Assembly (NCBI RefSeq): GCF_018343535.1
Contig: NZ_JAGYPF010000001.1
Location: forward strand, 1,488,001-1,552,000
Length of the DNA stretch: 64,000 nt
Reading direction: 5' to 3'
Source: Neobacillus rhizophilus
GTDB lineage: Bacteria; Bacillota; Bacilli; Bacillales; Cytobacillaceae
This document shows, one piece after another, positions 43,118 through 51,173 of the stretch. Both the position numbers and the translations under genes were made by a program. Numbering within the stretch: the first letter of the stretch is position 1; each line of letters begins with the position of its first letter. The notes beneath the pieces were generated by a model. The model was not told the DNA's origin and searched no databases. It saw nothing but the letters and a program-made list of their open reading frames with translations.

Positions 43118-43155
43118 TTTGCAGCCCTCCATTTCCTTTTTTTTCTTACTTTGTA

Positions 43156-43184
43156 AGATTAACACCAGATGTTTTAAATGTCAA
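43156..43184 (-). promoter_or_regulatory. Sigma-A promoter of the bmrCD leader
   Basis: On the minus strand TTGACA (43184-43179), a 17-base spacer and TAATCT (43161-43156) with a TG extension form a near-consensus promoter about 40 bases before leader peptide 1. Confidence 0.85.
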
Positions 43185-43310
43185 TTCCCATTTTTCAGAA
43201 TTGTCACATCGGCCAATGTTAACAAAATATTCATACATTTGAATTTGCCTTTCTGTAAACTGGAGTAAAATGGAAGATGGGTATTTAATAAATTTGAAAG
43301 GATGTGGACT

Positions 43311-44225
43311 ATGCCTACACCGAAAAAATCCCGCCAAGAAACAGAGGAGTTACTTATATTACGTGCCTTAAACCTGCGTATGAAACTTTCTGACAAAGAC
43401 AGGAGAAAGTATTACGCTCTTGAAAAAGGCTATCAAGGAGAAGTGATGTTTGATGTTTTAACCGAAGGATTGAAGAATAACTGCATCGTATTAAATGGCT
43501 TGCTCTTTAAATTGAAGGAAAAGCACTTTCAAATCGATACTATTATTATTTTTCAAAAAACGATTTACCTGATTGATGTTAAAAATTTTGAAGGAGACTT
43601 TATTTATAAGTCTGACCCCGACCGTTTTTGTAAAAATGATACTGAAATTGACGACCCTATCCTTCAATTGTTTCGAAGCGAGTCAAAACTACGGCAGCTT
43701 CTCGATGAGTACAGATTTAATTTGATGGTTGAATCCTACGTGGTTCATATTAACCCCACGTTCACCTTATACAATGCTCCTCAAAACAATCATGTTACTC
43801 TCCCAACACAAATCAATCGCTTCATAAGAAAATTAGAAAATATCCCATCAAACCTGAATGGCGGCCATGAGAGGTTGGCAGACCTGTTAATTTCTTTGGA
43901 TCAAGGTGATTATCCTAATGCTCCAAAGCCCGCTTATAGTTATGAGGAGCTGAAAAAGGGTCCTTATTGTTCGAAGTGCCACTCATTTTCGGTTTCTGTG
44001 GGGGAGAGGAAAATGGTATGTAATACTTGTGGGTGTGAGGAGCGTTTGGAATCTGTGGTGCGGCGGTTCGTGAGGGAGTTAATTTTGCTTTTTCCGGAGA
44101 GGCAGATTACGACAAGTGAGGTTTATGAGTGGTGTGGGTGTGCAGTCCCGAGAAAAACGATTGGAAGAGTACTAAAACAGAACTATAAGGTGATGTCATC
44201 TGGAAAATGGACTTATTATGTATAA
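43311..44225 (+). CDS. NERD domain protein with C-terminal zinc ribbon
   Basis: The 304-residue protein has a nuclease-related domain at about residues 40-155: GYQGEVMFDVL, HFQIDTIIIFQKTIYLIDVKNFEG and the VDVKNFEG-like catalytic strand. A zinc ribbon follows near residue 225 (CSKCHSF ... CNTCGCEE), and a helical C-terminal domain ends in KWTYYV. NERD proteins are thought to process DNA, but the role is unproven. The ATG at 43311 (MPTPKKSRQ) follows AAAGGATG. It is divergent from bmrCD and ends at a tandem repeat array instead of a terminator. Confidence 0.85.
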   Translation: MPTPKKSRQETEELLILRALNLRMKLSDKDRRKYYALEKGYQGEVMFDVLTEGLKNNCIVLNGLLFKLKEKHFQIDTIIIFQKTIYLIDVKNFEGDFIYKSDPDRFCKNDTEIDDPILQLFRSESKLRQLLDEYRFNLMVESYVVHINPTFTLYNAPQNNHVTLPTQINRFIRKLENIPSNLNGGHERLADLLISLDQGDYPNAPKPAYSYEELKKGPYCSKCHSFSVSVGERKMVCNTCGCEERLESVVRRFVRELILLFPERQITTSEVYEWCGCAVPRKTIGRVLKQNYKVMSSGKWTYYV

Positions 44226-44354
44226 ATGGGAAAGGTGCATGGCAGACTTTTTCTTCAACCAAGATCTTGGTTTTTAATGCGATTTCGGTAGCTTACACCA
44301 TTTTTATAATACAGAATTTTTGATTTTCCTGGTTGCGGTAGCATATACCCTTTT

Positions 44355-44874
44355 TATGCTACCCAACTCTTCGTTCTTTCGTTGTTTCGAACTCATATAC
44401 CTTTTCTATGCTACTCAACTCTTGGTTCAATCGACATTTCGGGCTCATAGACCCTTTCTATACTACCCAACTCTTCGTTCTTTCGACGTTTCGGGCTCAT
44501 AGACCCTTTCTATGCTACCCAACTCTTTGTTCTTTCAACGGTTCGGGCTCATAGACCCTTTCTATGCTACCCAACTCTTTGTTTTTTCAACGGTTCGGGC
44601 TCATAGACCCTTTCTATGCTACCCAACTCTTCGTTCAATCGACATTTCGGGCTCATATACCCTTTCTATGCCACCCAACTCTTCGTTCTTTCGATGGTTC
44701 GGGCTCATAGACCCTTTCTATGCTACCCAACTCTTCGTTCTTTCGATGGTTCGGGCTCATATACCATCTCTATGCTACCCAACTCTTCGTTCTTTCAACG
44801 GTTCGGGCTCATAGACCATTTCTATCTTACCCAACTCTTCGTTCTTTCGATGGTTTGGGTTCATTTACCCGACC
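44355..44874. repeat. Ten-unit 52-bp tandem repeat array
   Basis: Units begin at 44355 and every 52 bases after to 44823, with TATGCTACCCAACTCTTCG as the conserved head and GGTTCGGGCTCATAGACCC as the tail. Variation is concentrated in about eight bases after CGTTC. Each unit junction can form CATAGA-CCCT-TCTATG, and the leftmost junction forms the stronger GGTAGCATA/TATGCTACC (from 44336). The 52-base period is not a multiple of three, so long frames across the array are artefacts. It fills the space between the convergent NERD and XRE genes. Confidence 0.93.
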
Positions 44875-44888
44875 ATAGAACAATCCCC

Positions 44889-44920
44889 AAAAAAGAAAAA
44901 GACAGCCACCCACGGCTATC
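44889..44920 (-). terminator. Intrinsic terminator of the XRE regulator gene
   Basis: On the minus strand GATAGCC pairs with GGCTGTC over GTGGGT and is followed by TTTTTCTTTTTT. Confidence 0.82.
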
Positions 44921-44934
44921 CCATCTTCATGTAT

Positions 44935-45393
44935 TTAGTCTTCATCTTTAGACAATTCCTTGAACCGCTGCTTAGAAAGCTTTTCGTCAAAGCTGCTAAA
45001 AATACGGTAATTTCCCCCATCCAAGATCCGAAAATGCTTGCTTAGAATATTCTGCTGGAGCATGAATCCGTTCTTCTTTAAAACGACCCGCCACCAGACC
45101 CGGCCGCCAAGTGTTTTGGCTTTCCGATAATCGATCCCTTCTCTTGCTACCGTTTCAAGTACTTCGAGGGGCTCGTTTCCAAATAAAAATTGGACCGTTT
45201 CCGTTTCACGAAATAAGGCACAAACAGAAACTACCGTTGACCAGTTGGCAAGAACTCTTCCTTTTTCAATCTGTACAAGGGTTTTCTTAGAAACACCAAT
45301 AATATCTGCCATTTTATCCTGAGTATAGCCTGCTTCAGTCCGGATTAGCCGCAATTTCTCTGAAACATTCTGAATAATTTCATCTCTGGTCAT
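44935..45393 (-). CDS. XRE-family transcriptional regulator
   Basis: The 152-residue protein has an N-terminal Cro/CI-type HTH (LRLIRTEAGYTQDKMADIIGV, then SKKTLVQIEKGR; residues about 15-50). A conserved-looking C-terminal half contains GGRVWWRVVLKKNGF. The ligand and targets are unknown. The ATG at 45393 follows GAAGGAAGGG. It has its own terminator and sits between the tandem repeat and the feo cluster; no functional link is evident. Confidence 0.8.
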   Translation of the reverse strand: MTRDEIIQNVSEKLRLIRTEAGYTQDKMADIIGVSKKTLVQIEKGRVLANWSTVVSVCALFRETETVQFLFGNEPLEVLETVAREGIDYRKAKTLGGRVWWRVVLKKNGFMLQQNILSKHFRILDGGNYRIFSSFDEKLSKQRFKELSKDED

Positions 45394-45473
45394 ACAAAGC
45401 CCTTCCTTCAATAACATCTAGTGTAATTTTACACAAGTTTTCCCAATTTTAAAAGTAATAAGGGTATTCACAT

Positions 45474-45506
45474 AAAAAAAACTGCTATCCCATATAGATA
45501 GCAGTT
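45474..45506 (-). terminator. Intrinsic terminator of the feo cluster
   Basis: On the minus strand ACTGCTATC pairs with GATAGCAGT over a short loop and is followed by T7-8. It lies just after the Cys-rich partner gene. Confidence 0.87.
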
Positions 45507-45512
45507 CGTTCA

Positions 45513-45671
45513 TTACCTATTGATTTCTGGCGGTACACTACATCCGCCGGAGCAAGATTTGTTCAATTCGCATGCAGCGCATTTACCTTGTTTCGAGCGG
45601 TTAATAAATCGTACAAGAGCCCAAGCGGCATATCCAAAAATAGCAACTCCAATAACAATGCTAGCAATCAT
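45513..45671 (-). CDS. FeoB-associated Cys-rich membrane protein
   Basis: The 52-residue protein has one N-terminal membrane helix (IASIVIGVAIFGYAAWALV), a basic turn (RFINRSKQGK) and a cluster CAACELNKSCSGGC with four cysteines. That layout defines the FeoB-associated family found 3' of feoB in Firmicutes, which may help iron handling in place of FeoC. AAAAGGAGTG precedes the ATG. It is 19 bases downstream of the feoB stop. Confidence 0.88.
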   Translation of the reverse strand: MIASIVIGVAIFGYAAWALVRFINRSKQGKCAACELNKSCSGGCSVPPEINR

Positions 45672-45690
45672 AGAATTTCACTCCTTTTGT

Positions 45691-47694
45691 TTATACCAGA
45701 CCAAACAGCTTGCCGCCCTGATAAATAATCAGCGATAAAACATAAGCAATGACTAAAGCATAGCCGATCGCGAAGGCTGTCCATTTTTTTGAACCTGTTT
45801 CTTTATAAATGGTTGCGGTAGTGGCCAAGCATGGAATGTACAATAAAATAAAGACCATAAAGCTGTAAGCAGCAAGCGGTGTATAGTAATTGGCTAGCAG
45901 CCCCTGCAGACTTGAATCACTCGGCACAAAATAAATAATGTTCATGGTCGAAATGATTGCTTCCTTGGCAAGGAAGCCGGTAATTAAGGATGCTGCCGCC
46001 TGCCATGTTCCAAAGCCAATCGGTGCTAAAATCGGTGCAATGACACCACCGATTGCTGCAAGGAAACTGTCATCCATCTCCACCTTCAAGCCGCCCGGTC
46101 CTGCATAGGATAAAATCCAAATGAAAACGGAACCAGCAAATATAAACGTACCTGCTTTCCGTACAAAACCCTTGCCTTTATCCCAGGTGCTTCTCCATAA
46201 GGATTGAAACTGCGGCAGCCGATATGGCGGCAATTCAATGACAAATAAGGAAGTCTGCGATTTTAACATGGTCGATGAAAAGAGTTTTGCTAAAATTAAC
46301 GCAACCACAATCCCTAATACATATAAGCTTAAGACAATAAAAGCTTTATGGGCTGCAAAAAATGCCCCGACAAATAAGGCATACACTGGCAGACGAGCCG
46401 AGCAAGACATTAACGGTGTCAGCAAAATCGTTAACAGCCGTTCGCGCGGTGTTTCGATCGTTCTTGCCGCCATGATGCCTGGAACATTACAGCCAAACCC
46501 AATCATCATTGGGATAAATGCTTTCCCGTTCAAACCAACCGATTCCATAATTCTGTCCATAACCAGCGCGACGCGGGCCATATAGCCGGAATCCTCTAAT
46601 AACGATATGAAAAAGAACAAAATAAAAATCTGCGGTACAAAAACAAGAACACCGCCAACCCCGGCAACTAATCCTTCAATAATCAGCGCATGAATAAAGG
46701 CGGACGCATGGACAGCCGTCAGGGCGTTTTCAATACCTGACGCAACCGGTCCAGTCAATAACCCATCAAGTGCATCAGACATCGGTGTCCCAAGCCAGTC
46801 AAACGTCAGCATAAACATTAAATACATTAGCAATAAGAAGATTGGCATACCAAGATATTTATTGGTGACAATGCTGTCAATTTTTTCAGATAATGGTACG
46901 ACACCATCACGTCTACTCGTTGTTTCAGCGATAATTGTTTCAATCGCTGCTTTTCTTTTCATATAAATAAAGTTTGGTAACGTTTTAACCTCATACGATT
47001 TCTTGATGGACTCTTCCAATTTAGCTGAAATAGCCTGAAGTTTTTCGCCATCCACAATTTGCGTAACGTAATTTTTAACGTATTCATTTCCTTCAAAATA
47101 CTGAATCGCCAAAAAGCGTTTTGAATGCTCTGTTTTCCCAGCCAGTTCCTGAGATAGATCGGCAATTGCCTTTTCCACTTCCACGCCATAGTTTACAAGG
47201 TTCTTTTTCACCGGCGTAAATGATTTTGTGGAAATAGTATCAACCAATTGGTCACAGCCCTTACCACTTCTGGCGACAACCGGGACAACCGGGACACCCA
47301 ATTTTTCCGAAAGTTTCTTGGCATCAATCATAATCCCACGCTGGCTAGCAACATCAATCATATTTAAACCAATTAAGAGCGGTTTTTCAAACTCCAGCAG
47401 CTGCATGGTTAAATGTAGATTCCGTTCTAATTGAGATGCATCCAATATATTCAATAGCCGATCCACGGAATCGTTTAGAAAAAAGGAAGTGACGACTCCC
47501 TCATCTCTTGAAAGCGGGTTTAGTGTGTAGACACCCGGTAAATCTATTAATCTGCCAATATTATTTTTGAAAACGCCAACTTTCTTTTCAACCGTTACTC
47601 CGCTCCAGTTGCCGACATACTCATAGGATCCAGTGAGGTTATTAAACAATGATGTTTTTCCAGTATTCGGGTTTCCAATTAGAGCAATTTCCAT
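45691..47694 (-). CDS. feoB: Ferrous iron transporter FeoB
   Basis: The 667-residue membrane GTPase imports Fe2+. The N-terminal G domain has G1 GNPNTGKTS, G3 DLPGVYTLNPLSRDE and G4 LNMID. It is followed by a helical regulatory domain and a membrane domain with two inward-facing repeats containing the conserved GFGCNVPGIMAAR and a Cys in MSCSARLPVYALF. The start directly abuts the feoA stop, indicating coupling. A Fur-box-like site lies upstream of feoA. Confidence 0.96.
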   Translation of the reverse strand: MEIALIGNPNTGKTSLFNNLTGSYEYVGNWSGVTVEKKVGVFKNNIGRLIDLPGVYTLNPLSRDEGVVTSFFLNDSVDRLLNILDASQLERNLHLTMQLLEFEKPLLIGLNMIDVASQRGIMIDAKKLSEKLGVPVVPVVARSGKGCDQLVDTISTKSFTPVKKNLVNYGVEVEKAIADLSQELAGKTEHSKRFLAIQYFEGNEYVKNYVTQIVDGEKLQAISAKLEESIKKSYEVKTLPNFIYMKRKAAIETIIAETTSRRDGVVPLSEKIDSIVTNKYLGMPIFLLLMYLMFMLTFDWLGTPMSDALDGLLTGPVASGIENALTAVHASAFIHALIIEGLVAGVGGVLVFVPQIFILFFFISLLEDSGYMARVALVMDRIMESVGLNGKAFIPMMIGFGCNVPGIMAARTIETPRERLLTILLTPLMSCSARLPVYALFVGAFFAAHKAFIVLSLYVLGIVVALILAKLFSSTMLKSQTSLFVIELPPYRLPQFQSLWRSTWDKGKGFVRKAGTFIFAGSVFIWILSYAGPGGLKVEMDDSFLAAIGGVIAPILAPIGFGTWQAAASLITGFLAKEAIISTMNIIYFVPSDSSLQGLLANYYTPLAAYSFMVFILLYIPCLATTATIYKETGSKKWTAFAIGYALVIAYVLSLIIYQGGKLFGLV

Positions 47695-47919
47695 TTATAT
47701 TCTCTCCACTTCAATCTGGACGGCTTCCTTGCGGCGGATACCGACGCATTGACCGCAGGACTCAATCATAATCGGGCCGCCAAAAGGCATAACACATTTC
47801 ACACATATTTCCGATCCTTCGGTTATTCCTAAATCAAGCAAACGTCTTTTCACAAGGTTGCCGACATGGGAAATATCTACGATTTTCCCCTTTTCCCCTG
47901 CTTTCAATGATGTAAACAT
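47695..47919 (-). CDS. feoA: FeoA domain protein
   Basis: The 74-residue SH3-like cytosolic protein of the Feo iron uptake system contains LVKRRLLDLGITEGSEICV and ends with IRRKEAVQIEVERI, typical of FeoA. It presumably modulates FeoB. It precedes feoB with no gap and is the first gene behind a Fur-like operator. Confidence 0.92.
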   Translation of the reverse strand: MFTSLKAGEKGKIVDISHVGNLVKRRLLDLGITEGSEICVKCVMPFGGPIMIESCGQCVGIRRKEAVQIEVERI

Positions 47920-47944
47920 ATATTATCACCCAATCCATTGTAAT

Positions 47945-47959
47945 TGAGAATGATTATCT
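47945..47959 (-). promoter_or_regulatory. Fur box upstream of feoA
   Basis: TGAGAATGATTATCT matches the 15-base Fur core TGATAATNATTATCA at 12 of the 14 defined positions. It lies 26 bases before the feoA start codon, so repression under iron-replete conditions is expected. Confidence 0.8.
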
Positions 47960-48012
47960 TTCTATATTGACATTTTACACCTAAATTTCAAAAAAAAATA
48001 TATAAATTGTGA

Positions 48013-48048
48013 CAAAAAAAGAAAAAAAGAAAAGCACGAGGCTTTTCT
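48013..48048 (-). terminator. Intrinsic terminator of thiT
   Basis: On the minus strand GAAAAGC pairs with GCTTTTC over CTCGT and is followed by a long T-rich tail. Confidence 0.82.
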
Positions 48049-48057
48049 TCATTAATA

Positions 48058-48645
48058 TTATTGATATTTAACAACCATTCTTTTCGGGATAGCGGCAAGG
48101 ACTAAAACAACGATTATGGCACTGATGATAAAGTTTGGAAGCATATAGGTCCCATTATAAATCAAGGAATACACAGCAACCGGTTGTCCTTTAGGGGCAT
48201 ACTCGCCAAAGAAAGCAATTCCTGAATACACATGGCAAATATATCGAAGCAAGCTTCCTAAGAACGTTCCAAGGATAGAATAGACCATCCAGCTTCCTTT
48301 ATTTCCCTCCTCAAGAGAATTCTTAACCTGGCGGGCAAAAATTCCAGCAAAACCGAGAACAGTAAACGCAATAAAATAATCGATAATTCCCTGAATAATC
48401 GTGTAGATTTGCGCAAAACCAAGAATGAATTGCAATAATCCCAACAAGAAGCCAGTTAATAAGCCACCCTTAATTCCCCAGCGATACGCCATAATAAAGA
48501 CCGGAACCATCGCAATGGAGATTGATCCTCCTTGTGGCCAAATTTTCAAGGACAAAATACTTGCAGCTAAGTCTAATAAATAAGCAAGTGCCGAAAAGAC
48601 GGCAACCTCTGCGATAAAACGTGTATTGCTTCCATTTTGATTCAC
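48058..48645 (-). CDS. thiT: Thiamine transporter ThiT (ECF S-component)
   Basis: The 195-residue membrane protein has six predicted helices. It contains the GGSISIAMVPVFIMAYRWG block and the HVYSGIAFFGEYAPKG segment, matching thiamine-binding loops of ThiT/YuaJ. It is the substrate-binding subunit of an energy-coupling-factor importer whose EcfAAT module is encoded elsewhere. A TPP riboswitch upstream confirms the thiamine assignment. The start is a GTG at 48645, eight bases after AAGGGGG; the longer frame runs into the riboswitch terminator and is not used. Confidence 0.94.
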   Translation of the reverse strand: MNQNGSNTRFIAEVAVFSALAYLLDLAASILSLKIWPQGGSISIAMVPVFIMAYRWGIKGGLLTGFLLGLLQFILGFAQIYTIIQGIIDYFIAFTVLGFAGIFARQVKNSLEEGNKGSWMVYSILGTFLGSLLRYICHVYSGIAFFGEYAPKGQPVAVYSLIYNGTYMLPNFIISAIIVVLVLAAIPKRMVVKYQ

Positions 48646-48666
48646 ACCATTTTCCCCCTTGTTTAT

Positions 48667-48715
48667 AAAAAATAAAAAAGCAATGCAGGACGTAAGGATT
48701 GTCTGCATTGCTTTT
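48667..48715 (-). terminator. Riboswitch-controlled terminator of thiT
   Basis: On the minus strand AAAGCAATGCAG pairs with CTGCATTGCTTT around a loop of about 14 bases and is followed by TTTTATTTTTT. It lies between the TPP aptamer and the thiT ribosome site, so it is the expression platform. Confidence 0.88.
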
Positions 48716-48729
48716 TAATATCGGCAAAA

Positions 48730-48820
48730 CCACATCCCTACGCTAGCGTTAACTAACAGGTTCATAGGGTCAGAACTCGAACGTTCACTCTCAGCCGCTT
48801 ATGCGCAGCTCCCCCTGTGG
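48730..48820 (-). ncRNA. TPP (thi-box) riboswitch aptamer
   Basis: On the minus strand the aptamer has P1 CCACA/TGTGG and the 5' helix GGGGGAGC. It also has the conserved GCTGAGAGTGAACG, GACCCTATGAACCTG and AACGCTAGCGTAGGGATG. These are the pyrimidine- and pyrophosphate-sensing cores of the thiamine pyrophosphate riboswitch. It is followed by a terminator, so thiamine pyrophosphate should reduce thiT transcription. Confidence 0.96.
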
Positions 48821-48844
48821 ACTATTTACTTGTTTACATAACGA

Positions 48845-48873
48845 ATGATACTACTGATTAAAAGGTTTGACAA
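48845..48873 (-). promoter_or_regulatory. Sigma-A promoter of the thiT riboswitch transcript
   Basis: On the minus strand TTGTCA (48873-48868), a 17-base spacer and TATCAT (48850-48845) lie about 25 bases before the aptamer. Confidence 0.7.
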
Positions 48874-48991
48874 GGAAATTATTACAAGCGTGTTGTAAAT
48901 CCGGAACTATTTTTTTCAAAAAAAAAACATCATCACAGCCCAAATCCAATTTGCATAGTATGTAGTAAAAATTTTTCAGGAGTTATGACCT

Positions 48992-49546
48992 ATGTTTACT
49001 TTAAAGGCTGACCATGAAATTGAACTTCTTGTCTTTCAACGCCAGCATGCTTTACAGCTTTATCAGCTTGTCGAGAAGAACCGTGACCACTTGCGAACAT
49101 GGCTTCCCTGGGTCGATAGCATGACCACTCCCTATCAATTCGAAACTGTGATCACTCATTGGCTGAATCAATTGGCCGAGGGCAACGCCTGCAACCTTGG
49201 CATCCTCTACAAAGGAAAGCTTGTTGGGTCAATAGGACTTCATCAAATTGACTGGTACAATAAAATGGCCAGCATCGGTTATTATTTAGCAAAGGATGCA
49301 GAAGGTCATGGGATTATGATCCGCTCTGTTCATGCCGTGCTTAATTATGCATTTTTAGATTTAGGCTTAAACCGGATTGAAATCCGCTGTGGCGTAAAGA
49401 ACATCAGAAGCCGGGCTATTCCCGAAAAACTAAGATTTCGGAAAGAAGGTATATTAAGGGACGGAGAACATTTGAACGATTATTTCCATGATATTATCGT
49501 GTACAGTATGCTCGCCCGCGAATGGCAGCAGCCCCCCTCATATTAA
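48992..49546 (+). CDS. GNAT-family N-acetyltransferase (RimJ/RimL-like)
   Basis: The 184-residue acetyltransferase has LRTWLPWVDSM (near 32), a typical RimJ/RimL N-terminal block. The acetyl-CoA-binding region is IGYYLAKDAEGHGIMIRSV (near 95), followed by LNRIEIRCGVKNIRSRAIPEKLRF. It may acetylate a ribosomal or other protein N-terminus, as RimL relatives do; the substrate cannot be read from sequence. The ATG follows CAGGAGTTATGACC. Confidence 0.88.
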   Translation: MFTLKADHEIELLVFQRQHALQLYQLVEKNRDHLRTWLPWVDSMTTPYQFETVITHWLNQLAEGNACNLGILYKGKLVGSIGLHQIDWYNKMASIGYYLAKDAEGHGIMIRSVHAVLNYAFLDLGLNRIEIRCGVKNIRSRAIPEKLRFRKEGILRDGEHLNDYFHDIIVYSMLAREWQQPPSY

Positions 49547-49558
49547 ACCCCTTTCACC

Positions 49559-49584
49559 AGCTGCCAGATGGCGGCTTTTATATT
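49559..49584 (+). terminator. Intrinsic terminator of the acetyltransferase gene
   Basis: AGCTGCC (49559-49565) pairs with GGCGGCT (49570-49576) with one wobble, followed by TTTATATT. Confidence 0.68.
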
Positions 49585-49683
49585 GGTTTGTTCATTAATT
49601 TGCTCAAGAAGCATTTTTTTGAAATAATAAAACTATACACAAATACGGGAAGGCCGTAAGAAGAAAAAGATTATTTTGTAAGT

Positions 49684-49717
49684 GAGGTGGCATACCTTAC
49701 GCATCGTAAGGTCCCCA
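49684..49717 (+). promoter_or_regulatory. Shine-Dalgarno / hairpin / start-codon arrangement, CNNM gene 1
   Basis: GAGGTGG (49684-49690) is followed by a perfect 8-bp hairpin (ACCTTACG-CAT-CGTAAGGT, 49694-49712) and then CCCCA before the ATG at 49718. The linear distance is 27 bases, too long for initiation, but removing the hairpin leaves eight, the optimum. ACCT of the hairpin could alternatively pair with AGGT of the ribosome site and hide it. The same design occurs at the paralogous gene at 51674. Confidence 0.75.
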
Positions 49718-51025
49718 ATGATTTGGATAAATATCTTGATAATAGCTCTGCTCATACTATTTACTGCATTTTTTGTCGCATCAGAATTTGCGATCGTCAG
49801 AGTACGGACAACCAGAATCGACCAATTGGTTGCCGAAGGCAATAAAAAAGCCGAAGCCGCCAAGAAAGTCATTTCCAATTTGGATGGATATTTATCGGCC
49901 ACTCAGGTCGGAATTACGATTATTTCGTTAATCTTGGGGTGGCTTGGCGAACCCACAATTCGAATGCTGTTAAAACCTATCTTGGATTGGCTGCAAATTC
50001 CGGCTTCACTTGGACACATAATTTCCGTTATTTTTTCGTTTATTGCCATCACCTTTGTCCATGTGGTCATTGGTGAATTATCGCCAAAAACGTTTGCAAT
50101 ACAAAAGTCGGAGGAAATTATCCTGCATGTTGCCAAGCCTATGATTTTGTTTTATAAGCTAATGTACCCGTTCATATGGGCGTTAAACCACTCCGCTCGT
50201 TATGTTACGGGACTGTTTGGGATTAGACCAGCCTCGGAAAATGATATCGTCCTTTCCGAAGAAGAATTACGGCTAATTTTATCGCAGAGCTATAAGAGCG
50301 GTGAAATTAACCAGTCGGAATATAGCTACATGAATCGGATTTTTGAATTTGATGATCGCATCGCCAAGGAAATTATGGTGCCGCGGACGGAGGTCATCAC
50401 CTTTTCCAAAGATGCCTCTCTTAATGAAATTATTGAAACTGTCCAGGAAGAAGGATACACCCGTTATCCCGTCATTGATGGGGATAAGGATAACATTTTA
50501 GGTGTCGTCAATATCAAGGAGGTGCTGACCGACTGCATCCAGCAGAAATGCAGCGGCGAAGAACCGCTTGCTACTTACATAAAGCCTGTTATACATGTGA
50601 TTGAAACTATCCCGATTCAGGAACTGTTAGTAAAACTGCAAAAAAACCGCTCTCATATGGCGGTTCTATCCGATGAGTATGGCGGTACAGCCGGGGTTGT
50701 CACGGTCGAGGATATTTTAGAAGAAATCGTCGGGGAAATCAGGGATGAATTTGATTTGGATGAAGTACCCCTTATTCAGAAAAAGGGTGAGAATCATTAT
50801 ATTTTAGATGGGAAAGTCCTCATCAGTGAGGTCAACGATATTTTAGGCACTACCCTCGAGGACGATGATGTTGATACCATTGGCGGATGGTTTTTGACCC
50901 AAAAATTTGATGTCCAAAAAGACGATACACTCGAAAGAGATGGCTTCACCTTTCAAATCAAAGAAATCGACGGCCACCATATCGGCTATATAGAAGTAAA
51001 AAAATTGCCAGCGTCTCCCGAATAA
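49718..51025 (+). CDS. CNNM/CorC-type transporter with CBS pair (YhdP/MpfA-like)
   Basis: The 435-residue protein has an N-terminal CNNM (DUF21) domain of about 190 residues with membrane segments (LIIALLILFTAFFVASEFAIVRVR, SPKTFAIQKSEEI), then a CBS pair. The CBS region includes KEIMVPRTEVITFSKD, GYTRYPVIDGDKDNILGVV and VVTVEDILEEIVGEIRDE. A C-terminal CorC_HlyC domain (DVDTIGGWFLTQ) completes it. B. subtilis MpfA (YhdP) of this family promotes Mg2+ efflux. The start codon is separated from its ribosome site by a hairpin. A MerR gene and a second paralogue follow. Confidence 0.9.
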   Translation: MIWINILIIALLILFTAFFVASEFAIVRVRTTRIDQLVAEGNKKAEAAKKVISNLDGYLSATQVGITIISLILGWLGEPTIRMLLKPILDWLQIPASLGHIISVIFSFIAITFVHVVIGELSPKTFAIQKSEEIILHVAKPMILFYKLMYPFIWALNHSARYVTGLFGIRPASENDIVLSEEELRLILSQSYKSGEINQSEYSYMNRIFEFDDRIAKEIMVPRTEVITFSKDASLNEIIETVQEEGYTRYPVIDGDKDNILGVVNIKEVLTDCIQQKCSGEEPLATYIKPVIHVIETIPIQELLVKLQKNRSHMAVLSDEYGGTAGVVTVEDILEEIVGEIRDEFDLDEVPLIQKKGENHYILDGKVLISEVNDILGTTLEDDDVDTIGGWFLTQKFDVQKDDTLERDGFTFQIKEIDGHHIGYIEVKKLPASPE

Positions 51026-51048
51026 GGAGACGTTTTTTATTTTTTTAT
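51012..51048 (+). terminator. Intrinsic terminator of CNNM gene 1
   Basis: CGTCTCC (51012-51018) pairs with GGAGACG (51026-51032), followed by a long T-rich tract. The 5' arm is within the last codons. Confidence 0.87.
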
Positions 51049-51127
51049 AATATTTTGACATTAGTATTCATATTACCTATAATTCACCATAAAATATAGT
51101 TAACAATGCCTATAATAACCGAAACGT

Positions 51128-51156
51128 TTGACTGTACGGTTTAAATTCTCTATAAT
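51128..51156 (+). promoter_or_regulatory. Sigma-A promoter of the MerR-type gene
   Basis: TTGACT (51128-51133), a 17-base spacer and TATAAT (51151-51156) are nearly consensus. Transcription would start near 51163. Confidence 0.8.
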
Positions 51157-51173
51157 ATTGTTAATTTATATAT

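Noticed and set aside
44355-44874. CRISPR array
   Set aside because: Units are contiguous copies of one 52-bp sequence with no unique spacers, and there are no cas genes in the window.
44512-44951. Open frames of about 100 residues across the tandem repeat
   Set aside because: They are translations of the 52-bp array in successive frames; the period is not divisible by three, there is no ribosome site, and the peptide repeats differ from frame to frame.
48646-48708. N-terminal extension of ThiT
   Set aside because: The extra codons lie in the riboswitch terminator; the GTG at 48645 has a proper ribosome site.
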